NCBI GenBank assembly: GCA_037447655.1
Contig: JBBHKE010003039.1
Coordinates: forward strand, 1 to 64,000
Direction: 5' to 3'
Source of the DNA: Zygnema cylindricum
Taxonomy: Eukaryota; Streptophyta; Zygnematophyceae; Zygnematales; Zygnemataceae
DNA length: 64,000 bases
A model generated the notes under the pieces. That model saw nothing but the letters and a program-made list of their open reading frames with translations. It was not told the origin of the DNA and did not search any database. Below, one piece after another: positions 1 through 12,755 of the stretch; position 1 is the stretch's first letter; each line of letters begins with the position of its first letter. Both the position numbers and the translations under genes were made by a program.

Positions 1-38
1 CCTCCCTCGTCTCATTTTCTCTCCCCTTTTATATGCAG

Positions 39-2743
39 TTGGCCGAGCGACACGATATTGTGGAGTGCAATGACAGGTGTCCATGTGGCACCCGATGCCT
101 CAATCGCCAGTATCAAAAAGGTCTTCAGATTCGTTTGGAAGTCTTCAAGACTCAAAAAAAAGGATGGGGTGTTCGGAATCTAGCACGTATCTATCGGTAA
201 ATATTTTTTCCCATTGAAATACTGGCAACGCATTTTGTGCTAATTTATGAAACATTCTCAAAAGTGAATAAAAAGCGGGAAAGCTGAAATGTGTTTTGAA
301 TTTTGTCCCTTAAATAACATGTTATTTACCCTTACTGAATCAGGTATGGCGTTAGATTCACGTAACTTTATACACCAATTTGTATCCAATTTATTGAGAA
401 AAAAATATAAATTTCCTATAGTCGTACAACAGAACCTAGTTTAGTTGAAAGCTTTGTCAGATTGTAACGGAGGAAAATGCACTTGCATATCGTTTTCACG
501 ACCATCTACAAAATCTATTTGCTGTGCAGATGATGTGTTTTGATTATGTTGTAACCTCATTTTTGAAGTCTTCGTTAACCCGGCCCTTTTCCCTTCAAAT
601 TTAGGCTCTAATAAGTTTGTCTGTTTCTACAAAGCTTTGCGTAATGCCAAAAGTCAAATGTAGAGGTATGTCCTTTAGGGGGGGGGGGGGAATGGGGAGG
701 GAAAACGCAGAGGGCAATTTGTGGTACCTTATGTGGGCGAGGTTCTGGATGATCTTGAGGCACGAAAACGAGGAGAGGAGCAGGACAAAAAGAGGCTCAG
801 GTCTGAAACTGATGTTTCTAATACGAATATTGTATTCTTAAAACAGCAGTATTAATGAGAAATTGACACATGGTTAAGGCATGTAAAAGATGAGGAACCA
901 AAGATGGATAGTACCAGTAGATGTCTGCAAAATTCATGGAATTTCATGGTTCCCACCTCCATTGCCTCAACCAATCATATTGTAATTTACACAGCTTTCA
1001 ACTAGTGTTGTGTATTGGGAGCCCTTTGCCGATAATCGATGGTACCTTTTTTGGACCCACCAATAATCATTAAATCTGTCCCGTATATTTGTAAGGCAAT
1101 TATTGCTCTAAATTACCGATATATCGCGATCAATTATCGAGCCAATAATTATCGCGGTAACTCCATACAGTGGAATCGAATGTATTGGGAAAAGGAAAAA
1201 AAAACCCTCCCCCCTTATTACGATTTTGGTATTTTTTTCCGTACTGTTGTTCGGAACTGTGGGATGGGCCCCCCCTCCCCAACAAATGTATCAATTATCG
1301 AGCCGATAATTATCGCAATAACTCATACTGTGGAACCAAATGTATTGGGAAAAAAACTATTACCCTCCCCCCTATTACGATTTTGGTACTTTTTTCCGTA
1401 CAGCTCAAAACTGTGGTATGGGCCCCCCCTCCCCAACAAATGTATCACGATAATTTTTGTCGGTCTTGGTGCAATATGTCTAATAATGATAATATCGATA
1501 TTGCATTTATCGCGATAGAAAACTACCCGATACACAACACTAATAAGAACATTAAGTCAAGACAATGGCACCAATATGTCTAGCAAATAAAATCATCTAG
1601 GGAAACCTTGCTCTTAGATTGACGAGGACATACGAAAAGCTTAATGTTTAATGTTAAAGCTGATGCCATATAGTAGGTTGTTTGGGATTAGTTCTTCAAA
1701 AGTGGGTCTGTGTTTGGTGATTACCATATAGGAATCGTCCTCAGCTGTGATTTTCACATTGCTAATGTTAGTTGAACGGTGACCAGTCAGGCCAAAAAGT
1801 TTTACACGGACCATCTCGTTGCTTTACTTTGTTTATTTTCCAACACGAATGTTCTAATGCGTTAGTTTTTCCTCTCTCGAGTTGTACGAGAGTCTCATGT
1901 CCAGTTCTCATTTTTCATGAGGTAAATTATGTTTGTTTGCAGTTGTTTATTCAATGTGGATGCGCCAGAAGTTAAAGAAGCGGACATGTTTGTCATTGAC
2001 GGGTATACTGCATCCAATGTGGCGCGGTTTATCAATCATAGGTATAATAATGTTATTATTACTCTTTTTTTTTGTTGTTATTTTGCTAAAATTCCACATC
2101 CCATAGCAACATTTTCTTAACCTCTAACGATTTACTGAAGAAAACATTTACTGAAGAAAGAGGCTGCAATCGCAGTGCAGATAAATAGGTTGACCTTATG
2201 AACCTAAGATATGAACCAGCTCATATATGCGAGGAAAACAAAGTTTTAAAATCTTGAGATTTCCTCGAAATATACTTTCTCAGCCCGGATAACTCAAAGC
2301 TCTAATTCAGCTCAAATTCCTGGCTTATGTGATATGACTATATTGATACATTGATACATATCGCCATTGCCCATGTGATTTTATTTGGCCCTGTTGTAAG
2401 TCTTCAACGCATTTTCCAGCAAAATATAATATACTGTTTATTATGTTAATACAGATTAATACAGGTAGTAATGATTAATATTGATTGTTTTGCTATTTGC
2501 CCTTGCAGCTGTGATGGAAATCTGGCGGTGTATCGAATTTATGTCGACACTCTAGAGGCACGATATGCTCAACTCGGAATGTATGCCAAACGTGACATTG
2601 AAGCTGGGACGGAACTGACATATAATTATGAATATAACATTCCGGAAGAGGCAAAAAACGGTCATCAGTTTTCAATTCCATGCTTCTGTGGTGCTGAAAA
2701 GTGTCAGACATTGTTGTGGGCCCAAACACCGGATGCATTATAA
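39..2743 (+). CDS. SET-domain histone H3 lysine methyltransferase, SUV39/SUVR type (3' part, 4 exons)
   Basis: Role (family knowledge): transfers methyl groups from SAM to a histone H3 lysine, typically K9, in heterochromatin. Exons: 39-196, 711-800, 1943-2041, 2509-2743; the 5' end lies outside the window. All three introns are GT-AG and the phases join (CG|A, AG|T, AG|C). Exon 1 carries a cysteine-rich pre-SET end (ECNDRCPCGTRC) and the SET start (KGWGVRNLARI). Exon 2 gives FVVPYVGEVLDDLEARKRGE. Exons 3-4 give the SAM-binding VARFINHSCDGNL, with NHSC split by the intron, and the catalytic-tyrosine segment ELTYNYEY. A post-SET zinc motif CFCGAEKC precedes the stop. Exon 2 is visible only in a frame hidden behind a longer spurious ORF. 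Odd points: Gly replaces the usual Pro after NHSCD, and intron 2 contains a 536-bp TIR element. Substrate lysine is inferred from the family, not seen. Confidence 0.9.
1005..1540. mobile_element. TIR element (MITE family 1) in SET-gene intron 2
   Basis: Ends are inverted repeats (GTGTTGTGTATTGGG on the left, CCCGATACACAACAC on the right) and TA lies on both sides (1003-1004, 1541-1542). The interior is rich in CGATA/TATCG words and contains an internal direct duplication of about 165 bp (around 1160-1445), each copy with a C-rich run. There is no transposase ORF. TA duplication plus TIRs suggests a Tc1/mariner-like origin (inference). Related pieces start at 17929, 48683, 53578 and 63414. Confidence 0.7.
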
Positions 2744-2827
2744 CAATAGTGATAGTAAAATAGTTATTAAATATTAGTTAAGAGATAATGTCCCACCAAA
2801 CAAAGATGTTTCAACACACACTTTCAG

Positions 2828-3868
2828 GGACAAATGCACAAGACAATTACAGAAAGATCATAGAATTTGCCTAGAACTCATGTTTATATTCGTCTTTGGA
2901 AATAGATTACGTTTTATTTGCCTTAAAAGTAGGTTTGTTGTCCAATAGCAAAAAGCATTGTTTCAACTCATTGGGATACAAGCATTTGTATCCCCAAAAT
3001 TCTGTAAATGGTACTTGCTTGACGGTGTAAGCTAGGTTCATAGCCAAGTTTAAAAATGGGAGCAACTTTTGATTTTTAAATAGGGCAAAGTTGGTGTCTT
3101 ATGATTTTCTATGGTTTAATCTAAAACACCCAAGTTGTCAACTGTTAGATATTCTTAAATACAATACATTTGAACGCAATAATTCAGGTTTGCACAATTT
3201 TGTATAAATCATCTTGGCGCTTCCAGTTGTTTGGGATGATTTTTTGGATTTTTCTAGATATCATAGTTGCTTTTTAGGGTCCAGTCTTACACAGCAACTT
3301 ACCAACATAAACCAGGTTTTTGACTTTCCGACCTTCGCGCCTATTCATTAGGTGAGAACATAAATAGGAGCGAAGTCAAAAAGTCAGAAACGTGGTTTAT
3401 GTTAGTAAGTTGCTGTGTAAGATCGGTTGCTGAAAAGCAGCTATGATATCTGAGAGAACCCATTAAATCATCCCAAACAGCTAGAAGCGCCAAAATGATT
3501 TGTGCAAGCTTCAACGTTTGCGTTCACATGTATTGTATTCAAAAATATCTAACAGTTGACAACCTGGGTGTTTTAGATTAAACCATATAAAATCATAAGA
3601 CACCAACTTTGCCCTCTTTAAAAATCAAAAGTTGCTCCAATTTTCAAACTTGGCTATGAACCTAGCTTACACCGTCAAGCAAGTACCATTTACAGATTTT
3701 TGGGGATACAAATGTTTGTATCTAATGAGTTGAAACAATGCCTTTTGCAATTGGACAACAAACCTACTTCTAAGGCTAATAAAACGTAAACTATTTCCAG
3801 AGACGGGTATGAGCATGAGTTCTAGGCAAACTCCATGATCTTTTTCTAATTGTCTAGTGCATTTGTCC
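2828..3868. repeat. 1.04-kb long inverted repeat (foldback)
   Basis: Two arms of roughly 500 bp are reverse complements of each other. For example GGACAAATGCAC at 2828 pairs with GTGCATTTGTCC ending at 3868, GACGGTGTAAGCTAGGTTC near 3020 with its complement near 3660, and GCAACTTACCAACATAAACC near 3294 with the complement near 3400. The centre is near 3348 with only a short loop. Arms differ by scattered substitutions and small indels. No ORF is evident. It begins 85 bp after the SET stop codon, so it could lie in the 3' UTR or just beyond it. Confidence 0.85.
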
Positions 3869-3884
3869 TTCGAGATATTTGGAA

Positions 3885-4060
3885 CGCAATTTTATATCAT
3901 TTGAATCACTGTTTTATACATTTGTATTGCAATTTTATAACATTGTAAACGCAGTTTCCAACATCTCAATCCCATTTTTGTAACATTTAAATTGCAATTT
4001 TGTAACATTTGAATCCTATTATTGTAACATTTGAATCGCAATTTTATAACATTTGGAAGC
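3885..4060. repeat. Degenerate 22-bp minisatellite
   Basis: About seven imperfect copies of a unit close to GCAATTTTGTAACATTTGAATC run in tandem. The array produces a spurious repetitive ORF on the minus strand (3892-4083). Confidence 0.65.
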
Positions 4061-4867
4061 TGGGGGAATAGTGAAACTAACATTAGTTTCGGTTTTCACA
4101 GTTCTAATTTTAGTTTTTGTTCAATATATTCATGCTTGGTTTCCGATTCTGTTACTTTTTTTTTCTCCTTTTCAATAACTGAACATTGACGATTAGCCTT
4201 TTAATTTCCACTGAAATTTTAAACACCAAAACTATCCATTTTTTTTTGTTTGCAAAAAATTGTATTTTATAAAGCCCACAAAGCTGACCTTGCTTTGATT
4301 ATTATTTTTCAAAAAAAAAAAAAATTAAACAAGCAGGTGAATTTTGAATTTATGCAAGTCGAGGCTTTCATCCGGAAGAAGCGTATCGCTGCCAGGTATC
4401 ACAAAATTGGAGTAGATGTCTTTTTCCGGGCAGTTCCAAAAAAAACTATTTTCAACCGTCGCAATAATTTTTTGCCCAAAATGTAACTCTTTTTTGCGAT
4501 CAGGAGGCCAATTTGCAAAAAATCCTTCGTGTGCATACAAATGGGGGGAAACGGAATTTTCGTGTTCCGTTGTCGATGTGAAAAAGGGAAAGAGGAAGAG
4601 ATCAAAAGTGTGCGGCATTTAGTGTTGTTTTTTTTCTAATTTTTCTGTTTTTTTTTTTTTTACTGTATATATTTATGTTTTGCTCGGGCTGCACTTGAAA
4701 TAGTGTGGACCACAGGAGTTTTTGGGAAAGGCTTTATCTGGGTATAATTGTTTGTAAATATATATTTGTGTTATCGATTGAAAATTACGGTATTGTCCAA
4801 ATTTAGATGTATTAATAGAAATTTGAATTTGAACTTTGGTATAAAGTTATGTTCTAACGTAATATCT
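4061..4867. other. Intergenic stretch; possible small exon remnants near 4325-4622 (+)
   Basis: Mostly AT-rich, with poly-A and poly-T runs. Two overlapping frames at 4325-4622 look slightly gene-like: one gives a basic segment (FIRKKRIAARYHKIG), the other a CPKC pair followed by a lysine-rich tail and a stop at 4622. A splice-like AG (near 4336) and GT (near 4397) bracket the first. I do not recognise a family and cannot show that either piece is expressed. Confidence 0.2.
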
Positions 4868-5126
4868 TAAGAACTAAAAGTCCAGGTTTTTTACTCCATA
4901 GCCAATCATGACTAATGTTCTAAATGCGTACTAGTCTGTGATTGCTCACATTTGCAAGCTTTGAGGTTAGAACTTGTCAAACACATCCATGCTGTAATAT
5001 TCCGTGTTAGGTGGTCATTCAGAGCATCTCTCACAGGAAACAAAACAATGAAACATCCAAGCTTTGTGAACTTTGTGAATGACCGAATAAATTTCATTGC
5101 ATAATGTTACATTTCAACAACTAATG
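4868..5126. repeat. 259-bp direct repeat, copy 1
   Basis: Nearly identical to 6560-6819 in the same orientation, with a few substitutions and a 1-bp indel. Both copies start TAAGAACTAAAAGTC(C/T)AGG and end CAACAACTAATG. No TIR, TSD or ORF is evident. The pair brackets 1.43 kb of unrelated sequence. Confidence 0.8.
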
Positions 5127-6559
5127 GAGTATCTGTGCAATTTTGGGAACCTTCCTTCTCTTCCTCCTTCTCTTTGTTCTCCTCTCCTCCTCCCCTCCCC
5201 TCCTCCACCTCCCCTCCTCCTCTCCTCCTCCTCCTCGCCATCCTCCTCCTCCTCCCCTGAGTAATGGTCATAGTGCATTAACTAAATACATTAGAAACAT
5301 CTATGTGACTAATTTTTTCTTGAAGAACATTCACAGAAGAGAAAGAGCTCTTATACTGAAGCTATAATTGAAACCAAATAATGTGTAGTCTTACGTTATT
5401 TTAGTTGTCCATACAAAAACCCATTTATACATAGAAGACAGAGACTTTTTCTTTCCTCCACATGAAAAAGTAATAGAAATCCATCATCGACAAGATGCTA
5501 GCGAAACATGAAAAAACACACCATTAAATGTGTGGCTTGTTTACATTCTTTATTTCACTATTATACTTTCTTTTTGTGCCTTCTTTCATTTGTGAGTTTA
5601 ATACCTTATCTACTATCATTACCAAAAGTTTTCCCAAGATCCAAAATGTTTTTCGATTGATATCCATACTGTTGCTTACTGCGATGCGACATGATGATTT
5701 TTGAAAGGTGGCAAAATGGGCCTGTGATGTTCGTATAGTTCACATGTGAAGAAAACTATTGGAAATGATATTTGTGACTACCTCGTAGTATACGCGTATT
5801 ATAGTATCGGTTTCTTGGGTATAATAAGCGTATAGTACAAAGACACTGCGTTGCCCATTGTTATGTGCGTTAAGGAATTATTAATGGTAATGCGAAATTA
5901 GAGCATACAACACTAATTTAGTGCAAGGAGTTTTGGCAAATTGTAGTTGTTAACACTATTTTATGATTTTCGGCCAAAGACAGTCGCGACTGAATTAGCG
6001 TTACTAACTCTAATAGGCATGGGCAGTGTATTATATTCGAGCTATGGGTATACCATAACATTGGCAACGCTATTTGTGATAACCACTTACTACACCTGTA
6101 TTATACCGCTTTTCTCAGGTACAGTAAGCGTATAGTACAGGGACTCTACCTATATTCGAAGATGGTTTTACCATCGCAATTTCTGCAATAAAAATTTCCT
6201 TTTCATATTCGAACAATGGGTATATTAATATGGCCAAAATAGTCAAGTGTCGCGATGCGGCGATATCATGGCGATAGAAATCAGAAAAAAAAAATATGTT
6301 CAGTTTAGTAAAGTCAATGTAGGAAAAGAACAAAGGCGTCTAATGTACAAAAGACAAAATGTAAAGAAAAACAAAAATTGTACAAAAATCAAAAACCATA
6401 GAGAAAGGAGAATGAGGTCATGAACACAAATAATTAGACGTAGGTCATGTTTTCCGTTACATATAAAAAACAAAAATTGTTAAAAAAAAAAGAGCGTAAT
6501 TTGATCTATAAATTGAATTATTTTACGAATTCAGAATTCAACGTGAAGAATTCAAAATC
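5127..6559. other. Intergenic stretch with a CT-rich microsatellite
   Basis: 5150-5262 is a pyrimidine tract dominated by CTC and TCC repeats. The remainder (5263-6559) is AT-rich with short partly repeated pieces: GGGTATAATAAGCGTATAGT near 5818 resembles a segment near 6118, both with short palindromic words. I see no gene. Confidence 0.5.
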
Positions 6560-6819
6560 TAAGAACTAAAAGTCTAGGCTTTCTACTCCATAGCCAATCA
6601 TGACTAATGTTCCAACTGCTTACTAGTCTGTGATTGCTCTCATTTGCAAGCTTTGATGTTAGAACTTGTCAAGCACATTCATGCTGTAATATTCCGTGTT
6701 AGGTGGTCATTCAGAGCATCTCTCACAGGAAACAAAACAATGAAACATCCAAGCTTTGTGCAACTTTGTGAATGACCGAATAAATTTCATTGCATAATGT
6801 TACATTTCAACAACTAATG
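6560..6819. repeat. 260-bp direct repeat, copy 2
   Basis: Second copy of the repeat at 4868-5126. Its right end overlaps the last 13 bases of the proposed terminal exon of the minus-strand hydrolase gene, so the stop codon and the last few codons would be repeat-derived. Confidence 0.8.
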
Positions 6820-9800
6820 AGCTTTTGGCCTGCCCGCGGGCGATTTGCTCTATAGACCTTCTGCACCCTTTGGCGCACAGCTGATGTCAACATGCCCAAC
6901 AGCCGCAAGAAACTAAGTATAAACAGTGCCACGGTGATAATAAAATATAGGATGTAGTCAAGCAGTGACAGTTGGAGTGCGGCAACACGCAGTGAGACAT
7001 TTAGGAGATTTCTTAGTCCTGCGCTTTTGGTGTCTTGTATTCGATCCTGCACCTGTACATGAATTTTCCCCTCAATTAGTCAACAACTTCAGACAGGGAA
7101 TTACTGATTTACGATCCATGAACAAAACATTACCTAGAAAATATATAACTAGTGCTAGCCTCAGAACAAGCTTTGGGTTAGGATGTAAATACCAATTTCC
7201 AATATGGCACACAAAACATCGCCGGTTGTTATTAAACATAATGCCCTTCTACACGTGCCCTTCTACACGGGAAGCCATTAAGACCAATAACTCAAGTGGC
7301 ACAGCATTTGACTGCTATGAGAAAACGAATGACGGCATAGCTCATCAAAAAAATAATAGAGTTAGGACCTTAGTGAGACATTCAAACTAGCCATTAAAAG
7401 TAATCAGGGCAGGCCTCAGTAGCCAGCCACAAAAACATTTAGTGAAATGTTGCCAATGGGCCAGCTTAATTTGTTTGAAAACTTTGAAAGAAATAAAATA
7501 AGAAATAGTAATAAAAAAGTGGAAATCGTGAAACCGAAGATATAATATTCTCGTGCACTCGTGTAATAAAGTTGAAATAACCTCTTGCTCATGCTTAAAC
7601 TATCAACTTTACCGGTAGCCTAGCTCATGTTCGCTTTATTTCTAAAATACTGGGTGGTAACAAGTCCTTTGTCCTAACAGACATTCCTAGAGAAGAAAGC
7701 AACATATCTCCCTCACTCGGGTTTGGGCTACTATGTCGTACAGTTGCCCCAAAACATTGAACACAGGCGACTCTTGTGGATAGCATTAATAGTCGGATGA
7801 CAGAAAGTGTGGGCCAAATGCAGGAAATCATGAGAGTTTGACTAATATCTACGACGAGCATGGACAAAAGACCCTCCTCTACCTTCCTGGTTAATGAAGG
7901 GCAAGTATAATAGCAACAGCAAAAGACCTCTGAGTATTCGGCCTCACCCACCCCCGCTCGTTCAATATGCTCTGCGAGGCTACTGCCCTTGGTCCACTCC
8001 AAAGGATTAACTCCTCTTTCAGCGGCCTCAATGAGGCTCCGTACAGCGTCACCGACCTGCAATGTTCCCAAGACAAGATAAGAAAAAATAACGACAAAGA
8101 TAATAAAGATAAAGATACAGAAAAAATATATATAAAAAAGATAAAAATAAAGATATAAATAAAGAAGATAAAGACGAAGACAATAAAGAAGAAGAATAAA
8201 GAAAAAGAAAAAAAAAAAAAAGTAATAAAGAGTAAAGCGTAAAGAGTAAAGAGGAAAGAGTGAAGAGTAAAGAGGAAAGAGTGAAGAGTAAAGAGCAAAG
8301 AGTCGAGAGTCAAGGGTAAAAAGTAAAGAGTAAAGAATAAAGAAAAAAGATAAGGATGATACCTCTTTTGGTTTCTCAAGAGGCATCATGTGTCCTCCAG
8401 GAAGATGTACCATTCTACTGAGACGGCGAAGTCTTAATGCCATGAGCTCACCAGCTCTCACATGTGCAATAATGTCGTGCCTGGGTTCAGTAAAATAAAG
8501 AAGGAGAGAAATTCAGTCATACTTATTTTTACCTATGCAATCATACTTACTGATACGGTAATGACATAAGAGAAATTTACCACATGCACGCTGTTTTATA
8601 AGTAACCGCGTACATTTACTCACAAAACTAAACGAACAGTGCGATTTGCGCACAAAACGAGGATAGGCATAGTTACCCTATGGTTCAAAGCCTAGTTCTG
8701 CAGTGGCACCGATGCAGCTCACTTTCCAACATGTACCACAATAAAGCATAGTTTCCCAATTCTTATATTACATCGTACCTCCCATGGATGACAGACACCA
8801 GTATTTTCCCTGACTCCAACGTCTTGACATCACTTTTGGTGATACTATGTTTCCAGCATGCGTTGAGGTGGCCGTCGACACCATGGTTGGTTTGCATCCC
8901 AGTGTTTGATAAGTTTTTTACATATTCCTGGTACAACAGTACCCTGTGAATTGCTATTAGCTTTGATAACATTAATTTCGTCAAGGTTTTTTTTGCTCTT
9001 AGTACACAAATAGTTCTGTCAATACTAATTGTCATTTCTTAACATTGACTCTTTTTGCGGTTCACAATCGTCCACATTGCTGGGACCAGAAATAAAATTA
9101 TTAACAGTAAAACAGCCCTCATACTGATTATTTTGTACCGCTTATAACAATTCACCGCGTCCTTCCAAACTTGTCAATTGTCCACTACAAGCAAAATCGT
9201 CCATCATTCACAAGAAGTACTTAACATGGGCTGCTTCACCTAAAGCATCACAGGCATACCATGAACAGAACATCTCGCCGTGCTTTCCCTTCCACAATCT
9301 CTTCCAAGTGGTCCTGCAAAGTTAACAGAATCGGTTTTTTATTCTGTCTGGGTCTGTATCGAACACACATAACTAACAGCCAAATTCAAAACCACGACAA
9401 CTAAAATCCTGAATGTAATCTCTATATCCTTTCCTCCTCAGAACTGGTAAATGTCTCCCTGGAAAAAACATTTCCTGAGACTAGCTCCACATTCAGGCTG
9501 GTAGCTGCAGTGGCTTCCAAGTCAGAGCATGTTCACCCCATGCACGTCTCTACTGCATACCCTTAACATTATTTACACACCATAATTTTGTTATCTTACA
9601 GTATATCAACATGGTTTACACACCATACTTATTGTTAACTTATCATATCTTGTTGACCAAAAGGTTTTAGGCCTCCCTTAGACGAGCCTAGGAAGAATAA
9701 CCTCATTGTACAACAAACTGTTGATGCCCATTGCTAACACACTTAACATGCCAAGAAGCATTCCCTCTGCATAAATGGCTGTGATACAAAATTGAAAGAT

Positions 9801-12755
9801 AATGCATTTACAGACTCATGAAAGCTGCTGATTACTCTTCCACATGCACAATGTCGAACGTAAAAATTAAGTTCTACGACACTGAAAGGATTGTCTACTA
9901 GTACATAAAAATCAGGCTAAGTTGAATTTCACCTTGCTATAATGAGTGTCGAGATCAACCCATGCTCGCTGTTCAATTGTCCTTGCTTTCAAAAGCCGAT
10001 ACATAACATCAAGTGATCTCAAAGTAAGCTGCAAATGCACCATTTTTAAAGTCGTTAATTAAAATACAGTACGCAACTCTTGTCTTGTAGGCAACTCTTC
10101 TATCGTCATTGCAAAAACTACTTTCATCTCCATTCGTCATGATATCAATTGGCACCCACTACCCCGGAGAGGAAGTCATCCATATTTCCACTAAACAGTG
10201 TTTCTTCCAATGACATTGTGCATTTACGGCCAGCTCGGTTGCTCGTTGAAATTGCCGCATAAAGCAACTCGTAACCCCAACAGAACTGTCAAGCAAACAG
10301 CAAGCATTCAAGAGGGTCCTAATGGGCTTAAAAAAAAAAAAGACACAGAACATACAATTCACGGGGTGAGCAAGAAAACATTGGCATATAAGCATGAGGC
10401 AAAAGGCCATAAACACACTGTAATCTTGCATACAAAAGCTGTGCCTGAGGAGGTTGAAAATGACAAGGAGAAAGAGAGAATGGATTACCCAAGTGCTCAA
10501 ACGAGATCACAGATAGGACCAAAAGTCATAGCCAAAGCATATTCCCAGCAGCTAAGAAATTTGTGCAAAAGATAAGGAACAACTGCGTCCCAAGTTCCCA
10601 CGTGGAATTGACATTATCTCTGACAGTCTTCTAAGAGTATACAGAATAAGTATACATAAAATGAACACCCAGATTAGTCATTGAAAGCCTACATGTGTAA
10701 AAAATCTAATCCCAGAAATTCTACCTGATTAATGTGTCTAAGACTCGTGTTTGGAGCAGACATCACCAGTGGGCAAGCCACATTATGTGCCGTACAGTTC
10801 TCCGGTATCTAGTCGTATAAGCCTTTAAGTATAGGACATCAATATCAACGATGATGGAACGGTAACCATATTCCAAACGGTGTTCTTTCAACGAGGATAA
10901 ACTCAGCAAGTGCAACATTCCAGCAACTTAAAAAGGTGTTCATCTTCACAAATATGAACATAATTAATTGATAAAAAAACAATTGAGCGAAATTCACACG
11001 ATGCGAGCAATTGCAACCTTGCGTATAAAATTTCCAAAGAGGGAGCATCCATCAGAAGTTCCCAAAATAATTGGCGTCCAATTGTGGAACTTTTATCGAC
11101 ACCATACTCAAAAGGTCACCAAATGAAAGCTCCTTTGAAGAAGAAAATGATTCAGAGTGACATAAGCAGACAACAACCATCCAGAAATGAAATAAACCTC
11201 AGCCTAACAAAGCGCTTCAAGTTGCAGAAACTCACCTTGGGCACTGCGTGGTATCCTCCACAGCTTACACTCACTAGCGCCAACGAGGCTACTCGATCAG
11301 GTGCTATGACTGCCAGCTTACTAGCTATCATGCCACCTGCATAGAGGAAACCAAAAAGGATTGAGCCCTACTGAAACGAGTTCCTTGCTCCATAAGATGA
11401 CTGCATAACATGGGAAGACATTTAAAACAGATCAGAAGCACCAACTTACCCATAGAGTGCCCAACTATGTGCCCTTTCTCCCAGCCTAAATGGCTCATCA
11501 AATCCAGGGCATCTTTTGCCATTATCTTAGTTCTGCATGTCCACAGGACACCAACTATGCCAGATGTTAAAGGAATTGCTTCGAGTTTCCATTGCATGAG
11601 TGCGAAGCTACTTTACCAGGAAGGAAATTGAGAAACATAAAAATCTTAAACATCCCTGTGTACACCACGTCACATCGCACTGATACTGCCATTAACAATC
11701 AAAATTATCCATCCTCTTGTGGTGCATTCAGATGGATGGAACCCTTTCTCATTCAATTAACTTACGTGTACCGGCTTTTGTCCTTTGGAATACTGCTTCG
11801 TCCAACACCTCGGTTATCGAATGCCACACACGTAACACTGTTCATCAATGAATCAACTTTATTAGTTCCATTGCTAGAACTATCGACCACATTGTCTTCA
11901 TCTGCCACTGGATTACCATCTTCGTCTTCATTTGGACGATTTGTTCCCACAAGTTCTAGCAGTTGAGGACCCCAAGCTCCAAGACCAGCTGCAAATCCTG
12001 CAAAACTCAAGACAAGTTGGTCAAGGTTAATCAATGTCATAGGCCATTCTGAGACTGACGACATAGTTCAAAGCACCCCGACATGCCATACAGTATCGTG
12101 AATAAAATACGATAACTTTTTCCTAGAGCTTCCCTTGCATGAGTTGAGACCTTCGCAAGAGAAAACAACAACAAGGCAAAGAGCTCCAGCACAAAGTCAC
12201 TTATCCAACCCTTTTTCTTTTCTATTTGTTTTCTTCCCATAACCTGAAAGCTCTAACAATGAATCGAGTTGAAAGGAGGAAAAGTTCAGCAACACGTTCC
12301 ATCAACAGTTAAAATCAACATTAAACAACAATCAAAATCAACACTAGTCAACGTTTGTCAACCGTTAATGATTGGCATACAAATGACAGCTGATGACGTG
12401 GAAACTGGAAGAAATGCTGATGTGGCGAAACCGACATACTGATGTGTGCTTCAATATCTTTTTCTGACTGGACAGTGCATTATGCGTCCGTACATAAAAA
12501 CAAAAAAAGAAAAAAAATGCTGCAGAAAACTGCACATTGTGTATAAGCAAGTTTGAAGCATGAATTATTATAATTTACAAAACTGCCACTTTTCTCTGCG
12601 GGAACCATGGGTGGGTCAACAGATGTACCCATTATAAGCAACACCTTGATATTCCCCTTTCCGTACGTATGATAATAGAGCCGAACTGGCTCTTTTTCTT
12701 CTTGTACGGAACCACTGCCATCTTCATCTTCGTGACAAACTGTCACATACGGCAT
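6807..12755 (-). CDS. Alpha/beta-hydrolase fold protein, 10 exons
   Basis: Proposed exons (minus strand): 12755-12629, 11997-11766, 11532-11450, 11336-11236, 10028-9933, 9313-9260, 8927-8779, 8480-8363, 8056-7883, 7052-6807. All splice sites are GT-AG and the phases join, giving about 459 residues. The start is the ATG of MPYVTVCHEDEDG. An oxyanion-side segment MGFAAGLGAW follows the first intron, then VAFDNRGVGRSSIPKDKSRY. The nucleophile elbow is GHSMGG (Ser), the acid lies in VIHGRHD (Asp) and the base in LPGGHMMPLEKP (His), so the triad is intact. This matches a plant alpha/beta-hydrolase family; substrate unknown. An acidic Asn/Asp/Ser-rich insert lies between LLELVG and CVAFDNRG. The last exon encodes a hydrophobic span (LLDYILYFIITVALFILSF) and a basic tail, suggesting membrane anchoring. 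Less certain alternative: reading through the last donor to a stop at 7625, giving about 463 residues without the membrane span. Confidence 0.85.
8229..8345. repeat. Heptamer minisatellite (AGTAAAG)n in hydrolase intron
   Basis: About sixteen 7-bp units (AGTAAAG, AGGAAAG, AGTGAAG, AGTCGAG) run in phase. A looser purine-rich AAGATAAAG tract precedes it at 8080-8220. On the transcribed sense strand this is a long pyrimidine tract inside the intron 8062-8362. Confidence 0.8.

Noticed and set aside
617-841. Plus-strand ORF as a protein of its own
   Set aside because: The meaningful reading is another frame (711-800), which is exon 2 of the SET gene with matching splice phases.
5143-5367. Pro/Ser-rich ORF
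   Set aside because: It arises from the CT-rich microsatellite.
6965-7390. 141-codon plus-strand ORF
   Set aside because: It overlaps the minus-strand hydrolase exon, has no recognisable domain and behaves as a shadow frame.
7891-8461. Phe/Leu/Tyr-rich hydrophobic minus-strand ORFs
   Set aside because: They are translations of the intronic heptamer and AAGATAAAG satellites, not membrane proteins.
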